Shown: in pieces, positions 50,501 through 62,284 of the stretch | Layout: each line of letters opens with the position of its first letter | Position numbering within the stretch: the first letter of the stretch is position 1 | Origin: Marisa cornuarietis | Taxonomy: Eukaryota; Mollusca; Gastropoda; Architaenioglossa; Ampullariidae | Length of the DNA stretch: 64,000 bases | Direction: 5' to 3' | NCBI GenBank assembly: GCA_004794655.1 | Contig: SMMW01000614.1 | Coordinates: 4,032,501-4,096,500 of the forward strand | Translations under genes and position numbers: made by a program | Notes under the pieces: generated by a model | Told to the model about the DNA's origin: nothing | Databases searched by the model: none | The model's input: only the letters and a program-made list of their open reading frames with translations

Positions 50501-53500
50501 TAGTAGATCAAACATCAGATATACAACATCGACAGTTTCTACACTGGATCTGGTCTACAAGTAACATCGTGTGACAGTCACAAACACATCATCATCAGTT
50601 GTATTTGTATCCAGCATAATGATAAAAACAACTGACAGTGTGAGGGCACCATTGATGTGCGTGACTGAAACAGCTTAAAAAGGGGGAAAAAATTGAGGGT
50701 GATAAACATATTATAAGGAGCTTAAACGGGAACACGTGCGATCGAGTATCAGTAAGTAAATAGAAAATTTTCCATGCAGCTAAATGAGGAAGAAATAAGT
50801 TTTTAACATCGATAAACATGTTTCAAACTGTCATTATATTTTTAATTGTAAAAAAATCCTTATCAGCAGTCAGTTGTAACTATTGTTGCCCATTACATTT
50901 TGATCTGATTGACTTACCAGTCTGTTGAATGAATTCAGTTTGGACCATTTAATTATTTTTTTAACTTCATTCGAAGCTTCTAAATAAAGTTCCAATCTGT
51001 AGGGCTGTATTCCAAATTCAGCTGTTTCATTTTTTGGGCGAACAAAATCGCTTCTTGAACACGACAACCTGAGTGATGTTTCTTCATGTGACTCGAAGAC
51101 ATGCACACTCGTTGTTACAAATACTTCAATCACGTGAGAGAATTCTTCAGTATAGGAGAGTAATTTTTCCCGCCTTCCTAGTTGCAGGTGAGAATGCCGA
51201 TGTTTGAAGGCTTATATCTTTAAAATTAAGGATCATTATGTAATCATATTTTTTGAATTATTATTTTAAAACGAACTTAACCCGATCATAAAGAAATAAT
51301 GTTGCGAGCGAGTTGACCTTTAAGGAGTTCTTAATAGACAAATAAAAGCATTATAGTCCTTCATTATTTTTATAATTATTTGCTTGTTGTGACAAATCTT
51401 CTAAATGGCGCTTACAAGTTTTCAAAAACCAACAACACGTGATGAATTAAGGGACAGAAATGTTATGTTTGGAAAAATGTTCATTTTACATTTAGCAACC
51501 ATTGGAGCAAATTCTTCTATTATATCACACGAATGGTACGTGTGTCTTAGCGATAACACAATAAAAGGCTTTGTCCTAAAGGGTCCGTAATGAAATGCGT
51601 TTATTAATCTTCCAGTTTGTCATCGTAGCTGTGGATATGAAAGCTGATTTTTTTCATTTTCGTGTGCTTTTTTGCACAAACGTGTGAACGTTTGGTGGTA
51701 ATGTGATGAAATGCGATACAAGTCTTCCATGATACTTGCAGAACCAGATAAGGAAAGAGATGAGAAAAATCAACAGACGAAATACTTGGTGGGTAGGGCT
51801 ACAGAGGATGGAACCGTATAGAAACGTGTGGTCGTGGCTTGATTCTGGTTCGTTTTTTTCAACGAGAGTCATGTAAGTCACGCTTTTTAAACATAGACTG
51901 TCTTTCCTATGCAGTATGTGACAAGTAGAATAGAATAATATCCAAAAATATTTAGGTGCGCGCGCACGCACACACACCAACATACACACGAGCGCGCGCG
52001 CGTGCGCTATAACTCTAACCAAGTAATTAACATGATAAATTACCTTCATACAAGGATAGGCAAGGTAAAGATTGTACCCTAACCTTTTTGGTCGTTGGGA
52101 AGCAAGGTACTAAAGACCACACTTTTATCGAAACAAGGCGGTGTCGATGGTCTCTCTCTCTCACTGTCTTACGTTCCCCCAGCTTTTTAAGACCGAAACT
52201 CGCTTCGCCACACGGAAATCGAACCAGTGCGCATACCGGTTAGGATGCCAGCTCTCTAACCGTTACGCTTCCCCAAGATAGATAATAAATGCGTCACGTG
52301 TCCTCATTTGATGCCTGTAGTTTCCAATGTTTTCGTGTTTTAGCTCTTGATCTATCTACGTTTTGAATCTGACCTAAGCCGCATGTCTCTTTCCCTCAAA
52401 GTTTTACTTTGTCTCCAGCTTTAGTCGTGTTCTCTGAGAGACATTCCTAACTTCCCCTACCCAACTGAAAAAAGCAGCTATAACAAATTCTTTATCTTCA
52501 AGTCTATTCGCCACCCTGTAACAAATTTATTTGTTTACTAATCATCAAAAACTGCATCATTTCGATAATCGTCGTGTCTTCTTCTTACTGCAGAAGATGG
52601 AGTCCTTCGGAGCCGAACAATCAGAACGGAAGAGAAAACTGTGTGGAGATGTCCTCGGAGGGCTCCCTCAGCGACAAGAATTGTGATGAAGTTCGGCCAT
52701 TTGTCTGCGAAAGACATGAAAGTAAGTGCAAGGCCAATGAAACTGAAGAATTTGCATTGGTAAAGGCATCGCTAGGATGTAAAATACTTTTAGCGTGGCG
52801 TTGCTATGAGAGCAAGTAACACTGTAATTTAAACCATATATTTTCAGCTCATAGCGGCTTTAATTAAACACGATCGTGTCTTGAAAACTCTTTAGCTTGT
52901 ATGCAGAGATAACTTCATTATGTTTTGTCTTCTCATTTCATTGGACCGTTTGTCAACAAATGGTATTGTAATATTATGCAGTTATTACTCACAAGCAGAG
53001 AAGCAGGTGGACGAATTTCGTAAAACCCATGATGAAAGTGAAAGAACTTGTTCAAAGTCACGTTTTAAGCTAAGAAGCTAAAATTTAAGCAATGTGCGCC
53101 ATGTTCTGTTTTCATAACCCTGTAGAGGGCGTTGTTGGCTCATTTTCTCGAGGTGTTAAATCATTCAATTCGTACAGTAACTCCAAGGCCTCGACTAGAA
53201 CTCACTACGGAACCGATTACTTCAACTTCAACCACAAGAATGATCACCTCCACCTCAACAACAACTACAGCTTCAACAAGCACCATGTTTTCTACGCCAG
53301 CGTCATCGAGCAGTGCGGTGGTCCAGGACGAGGTATTTTCATCTTCAACACCACCGTCGACAACCACCACGCCTGCTCTCACGACGCCTTCGATTATGTC
53401 GTCAACAGAAGTGAAGAAGATCCCAAAGACGAAACCGCCAGAACCTGTGCTGACCGACAACAAAAGAACTTTAGAGGACTTGTACAAACTGTACTCTGGA

Positions 53501-56500
53501 TGTTATCTCATAGAACCAAGGGCCTGTGAGAAGGACACGTCCTTCTTGTACCAGATGGACTCTAGCACGTGTCCTTCTATTGAAGTCTCCCAGATTGTGT
53601 GGCCTGAAACCTCGTCTGGCATCACAAGAGACATGATGTGTCGAACCGGGCAGGGTAGGTAACAGCTTTTGTGTTTCGTGATGCTACAGTTTGCTCATAC
53701 TAGTCATAGTGTGATCGAGGTGTACCATAATGTAACAACTGTAAGACGAGCAGTCTTTCTAACGGTCTGTGACATTACCTTTTTAAAACATAGATTTAGA
53801 ATTGTTCGGGTGGAGCAGGGGTGTTGTGCCAAATTTCCAATGTTTTGTCTTACGTATGGTGGTGTGTATGGGTAAAGTTGTCCAGCCGAGCCACTAAAAC
53901 AACTTACTGCGTTTATTACTCCCCTATTTGTGAGTCTTACAGGAATGAAAAACCTATTGTGGATCCAAGAATAAACTATGGCGCAATGTAATAAACAAAG
54001 CAAAAGAACTCTTTTAATTCCAAAATGAAATAACAGTCTCACATATACTGACAGCGTATCGCATGCAGAAAGGCAGACAAGAACAGACATGTTTAGATAT
54101 ACCCATTAAGATTTTCTGTAAACAGAATCGCTTCTTGCATGAAGGCGTGTTGACAGGAAATCAGCATGGTGCCGTGGAGGAGAAGGTGAAACATTTTTGT
54201 TCTTTTCGAAAATTTTGAAAAGCAGTTTTGTAAACATCTTTCCTGCATTCTGTAAGCATCGCGCAGTGTACATGTCACAGCCTTTCCCGGAAAAACGCAA
54301 AGTCGCGGGTTGGTCCGTGACAGAGATTGTCTAGTGGATGGGACGCATGCACCAATAGTGGAGAGATCATTTACCTGCAAACGGCCAATATCAATCATCA
54401 CGGGTGATAACCAGGATATTTTACATGAAGCTTTTTTTCTGCAACTACATTAGTCGCTCAAAGCGGCCCATAATCGTAACTTTCTTGAAAGGTTGTACGC
54501 AGTGTGTGTGTGTGTGTGTGAGAGAGAGAATTTTCCTACATTTCTAGCAGTAGACAAAGGACCTTCAGTACAAAATGAAGACAAATAACGATGTCTAGTA
54601 ACACTCCATGTGGCAGGACTGCATGTCAAGACTGCAACACAAACTTTGACTACTGTGTGACCTTTTACTGAGTTGTGAAGGAAACTGGGGGAGGAGGTGG
54701 AGGGTTTCGAAGTCGTCTGTCACTGATGGAAGAGACAGTTTCTTTTACTTTTCCATCAACAACAAGCTTCAGACCTTTACCACCCGATGCTTACATGGCC
54801 CAAAAAGATCTCCAACATCAGCCTGTGGGAAAAACCAACCAAAATCCCACTGGCTAAGACATCAAGAAGCTCAAGTGGGGCTGGATAGGACACACCCTGT
54901 GCAAACCAGCTGACACCATTGACAGGCAGACACTAGACTGGAACCCTCAGGGGGAAGACCACATGGGCCCAACTGAGGGGGGCTGCCCAAAACCACGACG
55001 CTGGAGAGGTGTTAGTGCAGCCCTATGCTCATAGGTTTAACAAAGAATAAACTAAAACTAATTTATTCTTAATATTTCAGTTGCATATAACATTAAAACG
55101 TGACATGCACATGTAAGCGTCCGACAAATGTGGCCCGTGTGTGTGCAGTGTACCCGCCACCATATCGTGTTAATGACGGTACTACAGTTCTTTTATTCCA
55201 CGGTGAGCGAAGGCAGACATGGAGTGGTAGTGAGCGATGAAAAAGTATAAATGTTTTTTAGTGCGCCACTTCACGTGATGAATACACGGGGTTTGCAAAA
55301 TAAAAAAATTAAAAAAAACAGTGAGTGTTTGCATGTAAAAATTAAGTCCTTGTTATCTTTTCCAACTTCAGGAAAGGCCTACTTTTACTGCGGAGGGAGC
55401 CCGGTGTGCTGGCGTGGACAGCCCAATGTTGATGAATGCGCTTCTCCAGAGATCAAGAAAATACTTGACCAGGTGTGGGTTTTGTTGTTGTTTTTGTCGT
55501 TGTTGTTATAGAAGCAGCAGTAGTAGTGGTAGTGATTCTGATAAAAATGAGGAGAAGGATGTATGAAGCACAAATCTCAAAGTTGAGACTCATTATGCAA
55601 TCGCACATCAGTCACGCATTTGCCATACATCAAGCGTGGATCTAACAGCTCGCACGGTCGTTAAGAAATAAGTTACACTGTTCCTACTGAAATGTAATAT
55701 TCTCACAACACTGTTGTCTGCTGTGATCGAAGTGTCCATCAAGGGAGGGTACAGGCGTGCTTAAAACAAGGATACGTGTTTATATAACAATGCATACGGA
55801 CTAAAAATGTAACATTGTTAGTTGTATATATAAAAGAATCGGTGCACCACCATAAAGATGTGATTTTTGTAAGAATATATAAATATATTTAGAATGAAAA
55901 ATATAATACTCATTTTGAATCAGAATTATTGTAGTTTAATACAAACATGAGGTAATGGTCACGCCTGTTAATTTTCGGAGGAGAATTCGGCACAAAATTC
56001 GTCAAGAAATTATGAGAAAGATGAAGGATGTGCTATTAAACGTCCTTCACATCGTCCATTTTCCAGGTTAAGAGTACGAATGATTCACAGAAGGCGCCGG
56101 AACCGGAACAAACCGTGGCCTTGACAACGCAGCTTGTAAACGTGACAGAGAGTGACGACTTGACTCCTGATGACGTGCTGGTGACCTCAAAGGTCATTTC
56201 CAGTCTGGTCACAAGCGGGGCCACCCAGAAGCTCAAGGACGAGACTGAAGTCAAGGCCATTGTTTCTGTGAGCTCTCAGTTTTATTGTAGCCGCTGTGAT
56301 CCACACAGAAAGTTCTCTATTGGTTTCTTCTTTTGCGCTCTCTGTTAACCGAGATAAGAAAGCAAACCGCAGCTTATATTAAACTTGTTCACCACCCTTT
56401 CACAATTTGCTAACGTATTGTTACCATCAGACTGAGTGGTATTTCCTTCTCTGTCGTGCACTGTCGTGTTCAGAATGTTGTGAAGGTCGGCAGCAACCTG

Positions 56501-59500
56501 GTGTCCACCAACAAGATCCTCGTGTGGACAGAAATGCCAGAGCAGGATAGGATCCGTTCGGCTACGTCCCTGATGGTCGCCATGGAAACGGCCACTGTAG
56601 CCATGGCAGAAGAGATAGACAAACCCACTATAATCACCACTAAAGACGAAAATATAGGTGAGACACGATGCTGTCTGTGTCCGCTTACCTTGGACGCCAT
56701 TGTATGTGGTGTGGCGATCGTAGGCATGTTTTGTCGAGAGAGTTTCGTCACTTTCTGACGGGCCGCCGTTCTGCGTACCTTCATGCTACACCAGAGACTG
56801 AGCCTGTCCTTTGTTGATGTCATATGATAACTAGGATAGGGCAACAGCGTTGGTGCCGCACACGTTGCTTTCCTACAAGTCAAGCGGACACATGACCAAA
56901 CAAACCCTCATAGGGTAGATCACATAGCTGAACTGTGACCCGTATTTTTGTCCATCAGAAGAAAGGGAAAGCCGGTATCAGAGACTGACGATGGATGCGC
57001 ATGTAAGCCGAGCCGGTTAGGATCATAAACAATGCCAAATAGGTACCCAGGTAGAAACGAGGGATGGGGGATTGAATAATGCGAGTTAATCGAGGGGCAG
57101 TAGCGCTAGCTACGATTGTGAAGGAACAGAATTCTCTCACCGCACATTCAGTGTAGGTTAAACAGACGGGACTTTAAGGACCACTCATTAGAAAGTGTAA
57201 GCACCCATGTAAGTTAACCTTTGGGTAAGGAATGTTTTCCACACGTGGGTGACGGTAGCTGTGTCGTGTTAGCGTCGATGCGCGATTGGTTGTAGTACGT
57301 AAGTAGTGATTGATCATAACCAGGTAACGGAATGGCAGAGTGTGTGTATATATATATATATATGGTATGTTTAACCAATCGCGAGAGATGACGATCGTGG
57401 AGATGAGAATTTAACATCGCGTCAGTCGAAGAACCGGCGTCTCGAGGAGAAGGTTGTAACAGATCTGTTCAAGGCTGTTCAGATTCTCCACTGAGATTGA
57501 GTCTTTAGAATCGTGGCTGAAGAAGAAGCTGTACTCGAAATTTAATGTAAGTGCTTTTGCTTACACAGTAACTGTCGGCGTGACATTGTAGAGGTATCGG
57601 GACTGTCATTAGCCCAAGGCAGCGGCAATTGCAAACCTCTGGCCATCTTTGCCTACTCAGTCCCCGAAGTTCATGACAGTTGTTTGGCTGTGCGATTTCT
57701 GAATGCTGCTGTATGCCAGTGAGTGCAGATTATGAATCATTAGAGTACAGGGGTCTGTCTGGTAGAGCGGGTACAAATGTGTAACAGTATTGTTGGTTGC
57801 TGCTGTTGCGCTGTGTGGTTCTAACCCTTGCTTACCGAAAGAGCTGCTACTAAACGACCTCTGGGATAGATACACTTTTACCTTATCTGATATTATAATG
57901 AATTTTATTTTAATAATGATGGCTGGCTAGTTTGTTGGTTAGTTGAGGTGGATGGGAGGATGTATTTTGATTTTGATTTGGTGGGATGGGGGTCTGTGCT
58001 TTTGGAATTATGATATTTTGAACACGTACCCGTGACCTCTCAAGTATTCTTTGTTTCTTTACAGAATTAGAGTTGCGAGTGATAAACATCACTTCAGTTC
58101 TGCCAACGGAGAAGGAGAACATCGTGTACAATGCCGAGAACTCAGAAAACAGTTTCTCCATCCCCTTGGAGACCCTCAGTCACCTCAGTCATGGTCAGTG
58201 TCCCTTCGCTAACACACATCGAACAGCTTTCCCTTGCCTAGCTCACTGCAAAACGTGAGAAATGCGTGAATTATTTGTAGCACTCAGCTTCAGACTGACA
58301 GATACTACAAGCTGTTATCGTGTGTCCCTGTTGAGTTACTTTATAATCGTGTCTTTGGGGAGTTTGTGGATCGGTATTCAGGTTGGTTTGTTCTGGTTTT
58401 TTCAATTTTTTTCCTTTTTATTTTTACTTACTTTTTTCTTATTCTATTGCTTTCTTTTTTTCATCTCCCCATTTTGTATGCGTTTATTGTTACCGGGACG
58501 ATATGAAAAACTGTGAATAAATTTACTTGTATGATTAAACAACAGGTTTTATTTTGTGCTCGCAGGTGGACTGGCCAAAGTTGTCTTCATGACGCATTAC
58601 ACCATGGGGGACATCCTCGGCGACACCGCTGGGGAGGGCTCTCGTGGCGACAAGGCTGAAGAAGGCAAGAAACCTGACGACGCCATCCGCACACCTGACG
58701 AGTCCAGCAAGAGCGGCGCCGATGACGTTAAGCAGGAGACGCCTGCACCGAAACTGGCTTCCTACATCCTCAGCGCCTCGGTTGGAGGTCAAGGTGAAGG
58801 CCGTGTCAAGCTGCCGCAGCCAGTCACCTTCACCATGAAACATCTAAAGGTCAGGGTCAAAGTCCATGGATTACTGACAGACTGACTGTCTTTCTAGCCA
58901 ACACACATTCCTTGTGTTTCGTTTGTTTGTTTTTATTTTTGTTTGTTTGTTTGTTTGTTTGTTTTTGATAAGCATTTTTGTGCAAATTTCGTTACAAAGG
59001 AACTAAAACGTTTTGTGAAGACGGCGCTTGTTTGATGCATGATACTTTTGGGGGGATGACAGGATTTGTCCTGCATACAACTACAGAACTAAACGCAACA
59101 TTTCCATTGGTGGTGAATTTCTTTTTTGTTTTGTTCTGTTTTTTACTATTGCAGATGGTGCCAGCAGGGTGGGATTCGCTCTGTTCGTTCTGGGAAATCA
59201 GTGAAAGGTAAGAAAAGAGCATTTTCATTCTTATGCTGTCAGCTCACACTGCCACGTTCCTCTACCGTATTTGGTCGCATCATCACTGCAGTCGCGCATT
59301 TCCCTGTAAACTAACGATGATTTTTAACGCAAATTGGGCAAGCTTGCATTTAAATATCTCATATAATGCGTAAACCTACTTAAACATACACGTGCATTTA
59401 TGGCTAGCTTACACACGTACTCATTCACGCGTGCATCCAGACGCCCAGACACGCCCAGAAATGATGGCAGAGTAAGCGAAGGATAAAGAGAGAAAACGTC

Positions 59501-60511
59501 TTCGTTCATGACCCTCTTCAAAGAAAACATCGCTTCATTCTGAGAACTGGGCGAATGTCATATCCGGGGCCTTTAGCAGTAAGTGTAGGCTGTATAGTAT
59601 ATGCCGTACCACAGAATCTCCTTTCGCCCTGCTCGCACCACCCTACCGCCACCTTTGGCAGCGTTCATGCCGGTCGAGGCTGACGTCCACTCAGGCGGTG
59701 CTGCGCGATAAATCTCGGATGTCGATCGCATCCACCGTGCGCACTTTTATACGCGTGTGCACATTGTTAAATAACAGATCTTGGTTGATAGACCATTACT
59801 GGCTCGTTTGGGTCCAGAAAATCTGGCCGTGTCAACTTCGCAAGAAACACGGAACTTTCGCAGTCCAAACCGATAAACAATTCTTTACTTTCAGGTTGAT
59901 GCAAATCAAAGCACAACACACTCCTGCACTAATTCTAACCCTTCTAGCGGCGACACACGCCCGCTTCAACTTTAAAACTTAACGGCGACACACGCCTACA
60001 ATGCTTTAACCTACTTGCTTCTTCTCTCTCAACGTTCACTAAAACGTTACGCATGCGCTCTCTTGCTCAAACATTTCAGACATCGAAGCTTGCGAAATTC
60101 CATAGACTTTAGAAAGAAAGGACTAGCAGCTCAAACACGGGAACAAATAACTTGTTGAAGTAGCTCCTTCTGGTGAATGTTCATGATTAGCCATGACTAG
60201 CCAGATAGCTTACGCTCATATATTTGCTCTAAAATATTCCATAGCCTGTACGAGGGTGTGATCACTTCACTTTGTTCTAATTCTACAGCGTTGTTTTCAC
60301 TCTCTAAGATGTCAGTGTATCGTTCGCACTAGGAAGATGTTTGTTGCTAATGTTTTCCGAACTAATGATTGCACTCGTGTCGTCTGTCGACAGTCAAATG
60401 GGGTCATGGTCACAGGAGGGATGCCGTGTGATCAACAGCAACGCCAGCCAGACGACGTGTGAGTGTGATCACATGACCAATGTTGCCGTCTTCATGGCGG
60501 TTCAGGACAAG
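44528..60511 (+). CDS. Gene B: lectin-tipped adhesion GPCR, extracellular part
   Basis: Predicted join: 44528-44585, 49529-49701, 51742-51872, 52594-52721, 53178-53654, 55372-55472, 56067-56267, 56474-56657, 58065-58193, 58566-58849, 59155-59207, 60394-60511; 679 codons, open at its 3' end (phase 0). Domain order: signal peptide, CTLD, Ser/Thr-rich stalk, HRM, GAIN with long hydrophilic insert, GPS. In adhesion receptors the GAIN domain cuts itself at the GPS and the released peptide activates the seven-helix part. No such helices are encoded up to 60511 or recognisable up to 64000, so the 3' part is either outside the window or lost. All junction phases agree. Whether 44528 is the true first exon is inferred from its match to gene A exon 1. 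A transcript starting upstream in the gene A cassettes is the alternative. Confidence 0.7.
45030..45110 (-). repeat. tRNA-like (SINE) head fragment
   Basis: On the minus strand ggggttagtgcctttgg is followed by ggttcgagactcgctc, resembling box A and box B of Pol III promoters at tRNA-like spacing. No cloverleaf could be drawn with confidence; probably a SINE fragment. Confidence 0.35.
46108..46256. mobile_element. Small hAT-like MITE with G/C-tract interior
   Basis: The right end cctacgccactg (46244-46255) is the complement of the cagtggcgtagg terminus common in hAT elements; the left end caccggcgtaagaag is a diverged match. Flanking octamers cctcatgt and ccctctgt agree at 5 of 8. The interior has G10-12 and C8 runs (46141-46152, about 46210 and 46230) that could pair or form a quadruplex. 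Confidence 0.45.
47505..47782 (+). repeat. tRNA-derived SINE (forward copy)
   Basis: The head is tRNA-like: box A tggccgagtggttagagcgc and box B ggttcaattccc at the right spacing, like a Leu/Ser-type tRNA. The body has ctgacgggaatgagtacctt and ccccaacgacctgaaaaggt, and the tail is a (cctttac)-like repeat at 47750-47778. It is not a functional tRNA, because the 3' half after box B does not pair back. A related copy lies at 52.05-52.28 kb. Confidence 0.7.
49529..52721 (+). CDS. Gene B CTLD (EPN-type)
   Basis: Exons 49529-49701, 51742-51872 and 52594-52721, phases 1-0-2-1 as in gene A. All six cysteines: DCGTGW, ACYKLS, KNCEADG, ENCVEM, KNCDEV and FVCER. The core is TWWVGLQR. The loop WSPSEPNNQNGREN carries EPN and a following Asn, consistent with Ca-dependent mannose-type binding; LSDKNC replaces the usual WND. 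An alternative acceptor for exon 1 lies 3 nt downstream (49532). In a receptor context this domain would be the outermost ligand-binding tip. Confidence 0.75.
49978..51300 (+). mobile_element. About 1.3-kb dispersed element in gene B CTLD intron 1
   Basis: Inverted relative to the 32.1-33.6 kb copy. Its left end gctggaaacagagcacaaag is the TIR of the 24.7-kb MITE. The 119-codon ORF at 50205-50564 lies in it but lacks any recognisable domain and is not conserved as a frame in the 33-kb copy. Confidence 0.6.
52055..52280 (-). repeat. tRNA-derived SINE (reverse copy)
   Basis: On the minus strand: box A-like aagcgtaacggttagagagc, box B ggttcgatttccg, body ccttgcttcccaacgacc and tail tctttacct. 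It is related to 47505-47782 but diverged. Confidence 0.65.
53178..53654 (+). CDS. Gene B mucin-like stalk and start of the HRM domain
   Basis: One 477-nt exon, acceptor ttcgtacag, donor gtaggt, phase 1 at both ends. The first 80 or so codons are Ser/Thr/Pro-rich (ITSTSTTRMITSTSTTTTAS and similar), typical of an extended O-glycosylated stalk. Then comes a Cys-containing part (YSGCYLIEPRACEK, SSTCPSIE) and IVWPETSSGITRDMMC, the WPxTxxG...C signature of HRM domains in adhesion GPCRs. Two other open frames across this exon (53092-53529 + and 53161-53487 -) come from its low complexity. Confidence 0.75.
54786..55042 (+). mobile_element. Non-LTR retrotransposon C-terminal fragment in an intron
   Basis: Reads WPKKISNISLWEKTNQNP, stop, then IKKLKWGWIGHTLCKPADTI, RQTLDWNPQG and RRWRGVSAALCS. 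This matches the tail of widespread LINE ORF2 proteins (IKKRKWGWIGHTLRKP...ALTWNPQGKR). One in-frame stop and substitutions of key basic residues make it dead. Confidence 0.75.
55372..55472 (+). CDS. Gene B HRM domain, second exon
   Basis: Continues the HRM: GKAYFYCGGSPVCWRGQPNV then DECASPEIKKILDQ. The C...W...PNV..C pattern after WPxT...C matches the HRM of latrophilin/BAI-type receptors (family: C...GVW...PN..NCTSP). Acceptor aacttcag, donor gtgtgg, phase 1 in and 0 out. HRM domains lie just before GAIN in these receptors. Confidence 0.75.
56067..58849 (+). CDS. Gene B GAIN domain exons
   Basis: Four exons: 56067-56267, 56474-56657, 58065-58193 and 58566-58849. The helical GAIN-A part is VLVTSKVISSLVTSGA, then NVVKVGSNLVSTNK and SATSLMVAMETATVAMAEEI, the pattern before and after the conserved Trp (LVWTEM). 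GAIN-B strands follow: LRVINITSVLP, SFSIPLETL, then ASYILSASVGG and VKLPQPVTFTMKHLK, the last typical of the strands before a GPS. N-glycosylation sequons are NVTE and NITS. Between GAIN-B strands there is a hydrophilic insert of about 45 residues (58611-58755), rich in D, E, K and G, not usual for the family. Splice phases 0-0-1-1-0 agree. Confidence 0.75.
58922..58968. repeat. GTTT tetranucleotide array
   Basis: About 10 GTTT-type units in the intron after the last GAIN exon. Confidence 0.8.
59155..60511 (+). CDS. Gene B GPS proteolysis-site exons
   Basis: Exons 59155-59207 and 60394-60511 (phase 2 between them). Together: SLCSFWEISES, then GSWSQEGCRV, NASQTTCECDHMTNVAVFM. The four GPS cysteines and two Trp are present. 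The predicted cut is HM|T where the family usually has HL|T or HL|S; the catalytic-type His and Thr are kept. TNVAVFMA is the expected tethered-agonist strand. The 1.2-kb intron between the exons and the donor gtaagc at 60512 look normal, so the transcript should continue. Confidence 0.78.
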
Positions 60512-61479
60512 GTAAGCTTCCAGAATTTCCGCCCATGTTTTCTTCGTTGTTTTGATATATGGTGGCTCACACTTTTTCCAGCCTATAGCTTTTTCGGGTA
60601 ATGTCAGTAGGTTTTCGACTTTCCCGTGTTTATGAGGCACTCAGTCTACTTTTTTTTTTCTCACAGCGCCGCCTTTCCTCATCGTCGTCATTTCGGCAGG
60701 GTTGTGTCATCAAGGCTACGGGACGGAGAGACAGTGAGTCAGATTTGCTTCCACTTCAAAGGGAACATAATCCTGCATGCCTAACCTAATAAACACCAGT
60801 TTGTTTATCAGGAGAATTGCGTCTTCACTCCGGGATATGTATGAGCAGTCTTATTTGTAGGCATTTTGCATCTCACGTGTGTGTCTTCTGTGTTTCTGAA
60901 CACCAGAGTCGTGTCCCTTCGGCACAAGCCTTTCTCTCTTGACGCATGAACTTTTATCATCTTCGAAAAAATGCACAAAATAACCGTGTAAGGCGCCACT
61001 AATCTCTGTTAAATTTCTTCGACAATCTACGTAGGATAGTGTTTATAAAATTTCCTTTAAAAACTTATCTCAACAATTGCACTAGTGTCGTTGAGAACTT
61101 GATCTCAAGGACAGCAGTTCTAGCTGTGCTATGAATATTTTTCATTAATTTGATCATAACTTTCTTTCAGTATCTAACTAGTGGTTTTGTAGATTTGCGC
61201 TGTTTACCTAGTCTTTTTTTTACAATGGATATGAATACTTGATGCTTTCATTCCTTTTAGCCATTTTTTCCTTTTCTAGATTCTTTGCTAGAGAGAAGTA
61301 AGAGCCTTTGTTTTTCTTTGTTTTTCTTTTGTGCTGTGGTTCATAAATTTGGCTGAGACGTTTTAAACGCCAGATGACCTCCTTTACTTCATACAACATA
61401 CACTACAGTTATCTACTCATCTCGTAGAACTGTAGGTCTGCAGGTGTGCTGGTTCTAGTCTGCTTACTTTCGAAGACAC

Positions 61480-62080
61480 TGATGTTTGTCCGTAGGTGAA
61501 AGTTGTACAGGTCGTTGCATTATTCAGTCCATCTTGCTTCCTCCTCGTGCTATTTCATTAGGTATGTTACGACACTGCTGTAATTGCAGCAACATTTAGG
61601 CCTCGCAGCTTTTCCATGTCAAAGTCCTGGTGTCCTACGAGTGTCGCAGTCTTGTTTTGGACGAAGTCGTTGGTTCTTTGTTCTCTGTGTGAGATCCGGA
61701 GCACCCTCGTTATGCACTTGTTCTCGAATGACTTGATTCCCCTTTCCGTTTTGGAGAGCAGAGCCCACGTGTCACATTCGTAGAACAGGATCGGTACTAC
61801 CAGGGCTTCGTACAGCTTGTACTTGGTAGTGAACCTTACCTATGACTATGCTAGATCTTATCTTGTCTAGCCATTGCCGCTGTTGCTGTTGCGATCCTTA
61901 TGCGGATGACTGGCGTGGAGCTGCCGTCCTTGGAGAGGATGGCTCCTAAATATTTCAAGCTGCTTTCCTCTTCAAGCTGTACCCCTTTAAAATACCCTGC
62001 TGCCATAAAAGGGAATGCAACTAATACTAAAGAAAAGCATCTTGACATCGTCATTAAAAATTGTCTTTGTTGATCCACAT
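61480..62080 (-). mobile_element. Non-LTR retrotransposon C-terminal fragment
   Basis: The minus strand reads VQLEEESSLKYLGAILSKDG then IRIATATAAMARQDKI, the region after the RT domain. Further on it gives IKSFENKCITRVLRISHREQ, TNDFVQNKTATLVGHQD, with frameshifts and stops. It resembles the same broad family as 39.2 kb and is inactive. Confidence 0.7.
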
Positions 62081-62284
62081 TACTGATGTGTCTCTAGTCC
62101 TTAGGTTTGGGGACATTGAAGTCGACTCTTTCTTTGAAATATGTTGACATTTTTATTTTATTAATATTAATCTACACATTTATATTTTGTATGTCTCATT
62201 GTTCTGGTGTATTGATGCTTATTTTAAAGATGTTTAGCCTAAGTATCAAAAGTACAGTTTGGGGGTCGTTTTAAATAATCATAG

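Noticed and set aside
50205..50564. 119-codon ORF
   Set aside because: Lies inside a dispersed element; the corresponding frame is broken in the copy at 33 kb and no domain is visible.
53092..53529. 145-codon + and 108-codon - ORFs over the stalk exon
   Set aside because: Shadows of the Ser/Thr-rich exon at 53178-53654, whose frame is fixed by the HRM motif and phases.
58262..58516. Hydrophobic Phe/Leu-rich ORF resembling transmembrane helices
   Set aside because: It comes from a T-rich intron between GAIN exons, before the GPS, so it cannot be the receptor's membrane domain.
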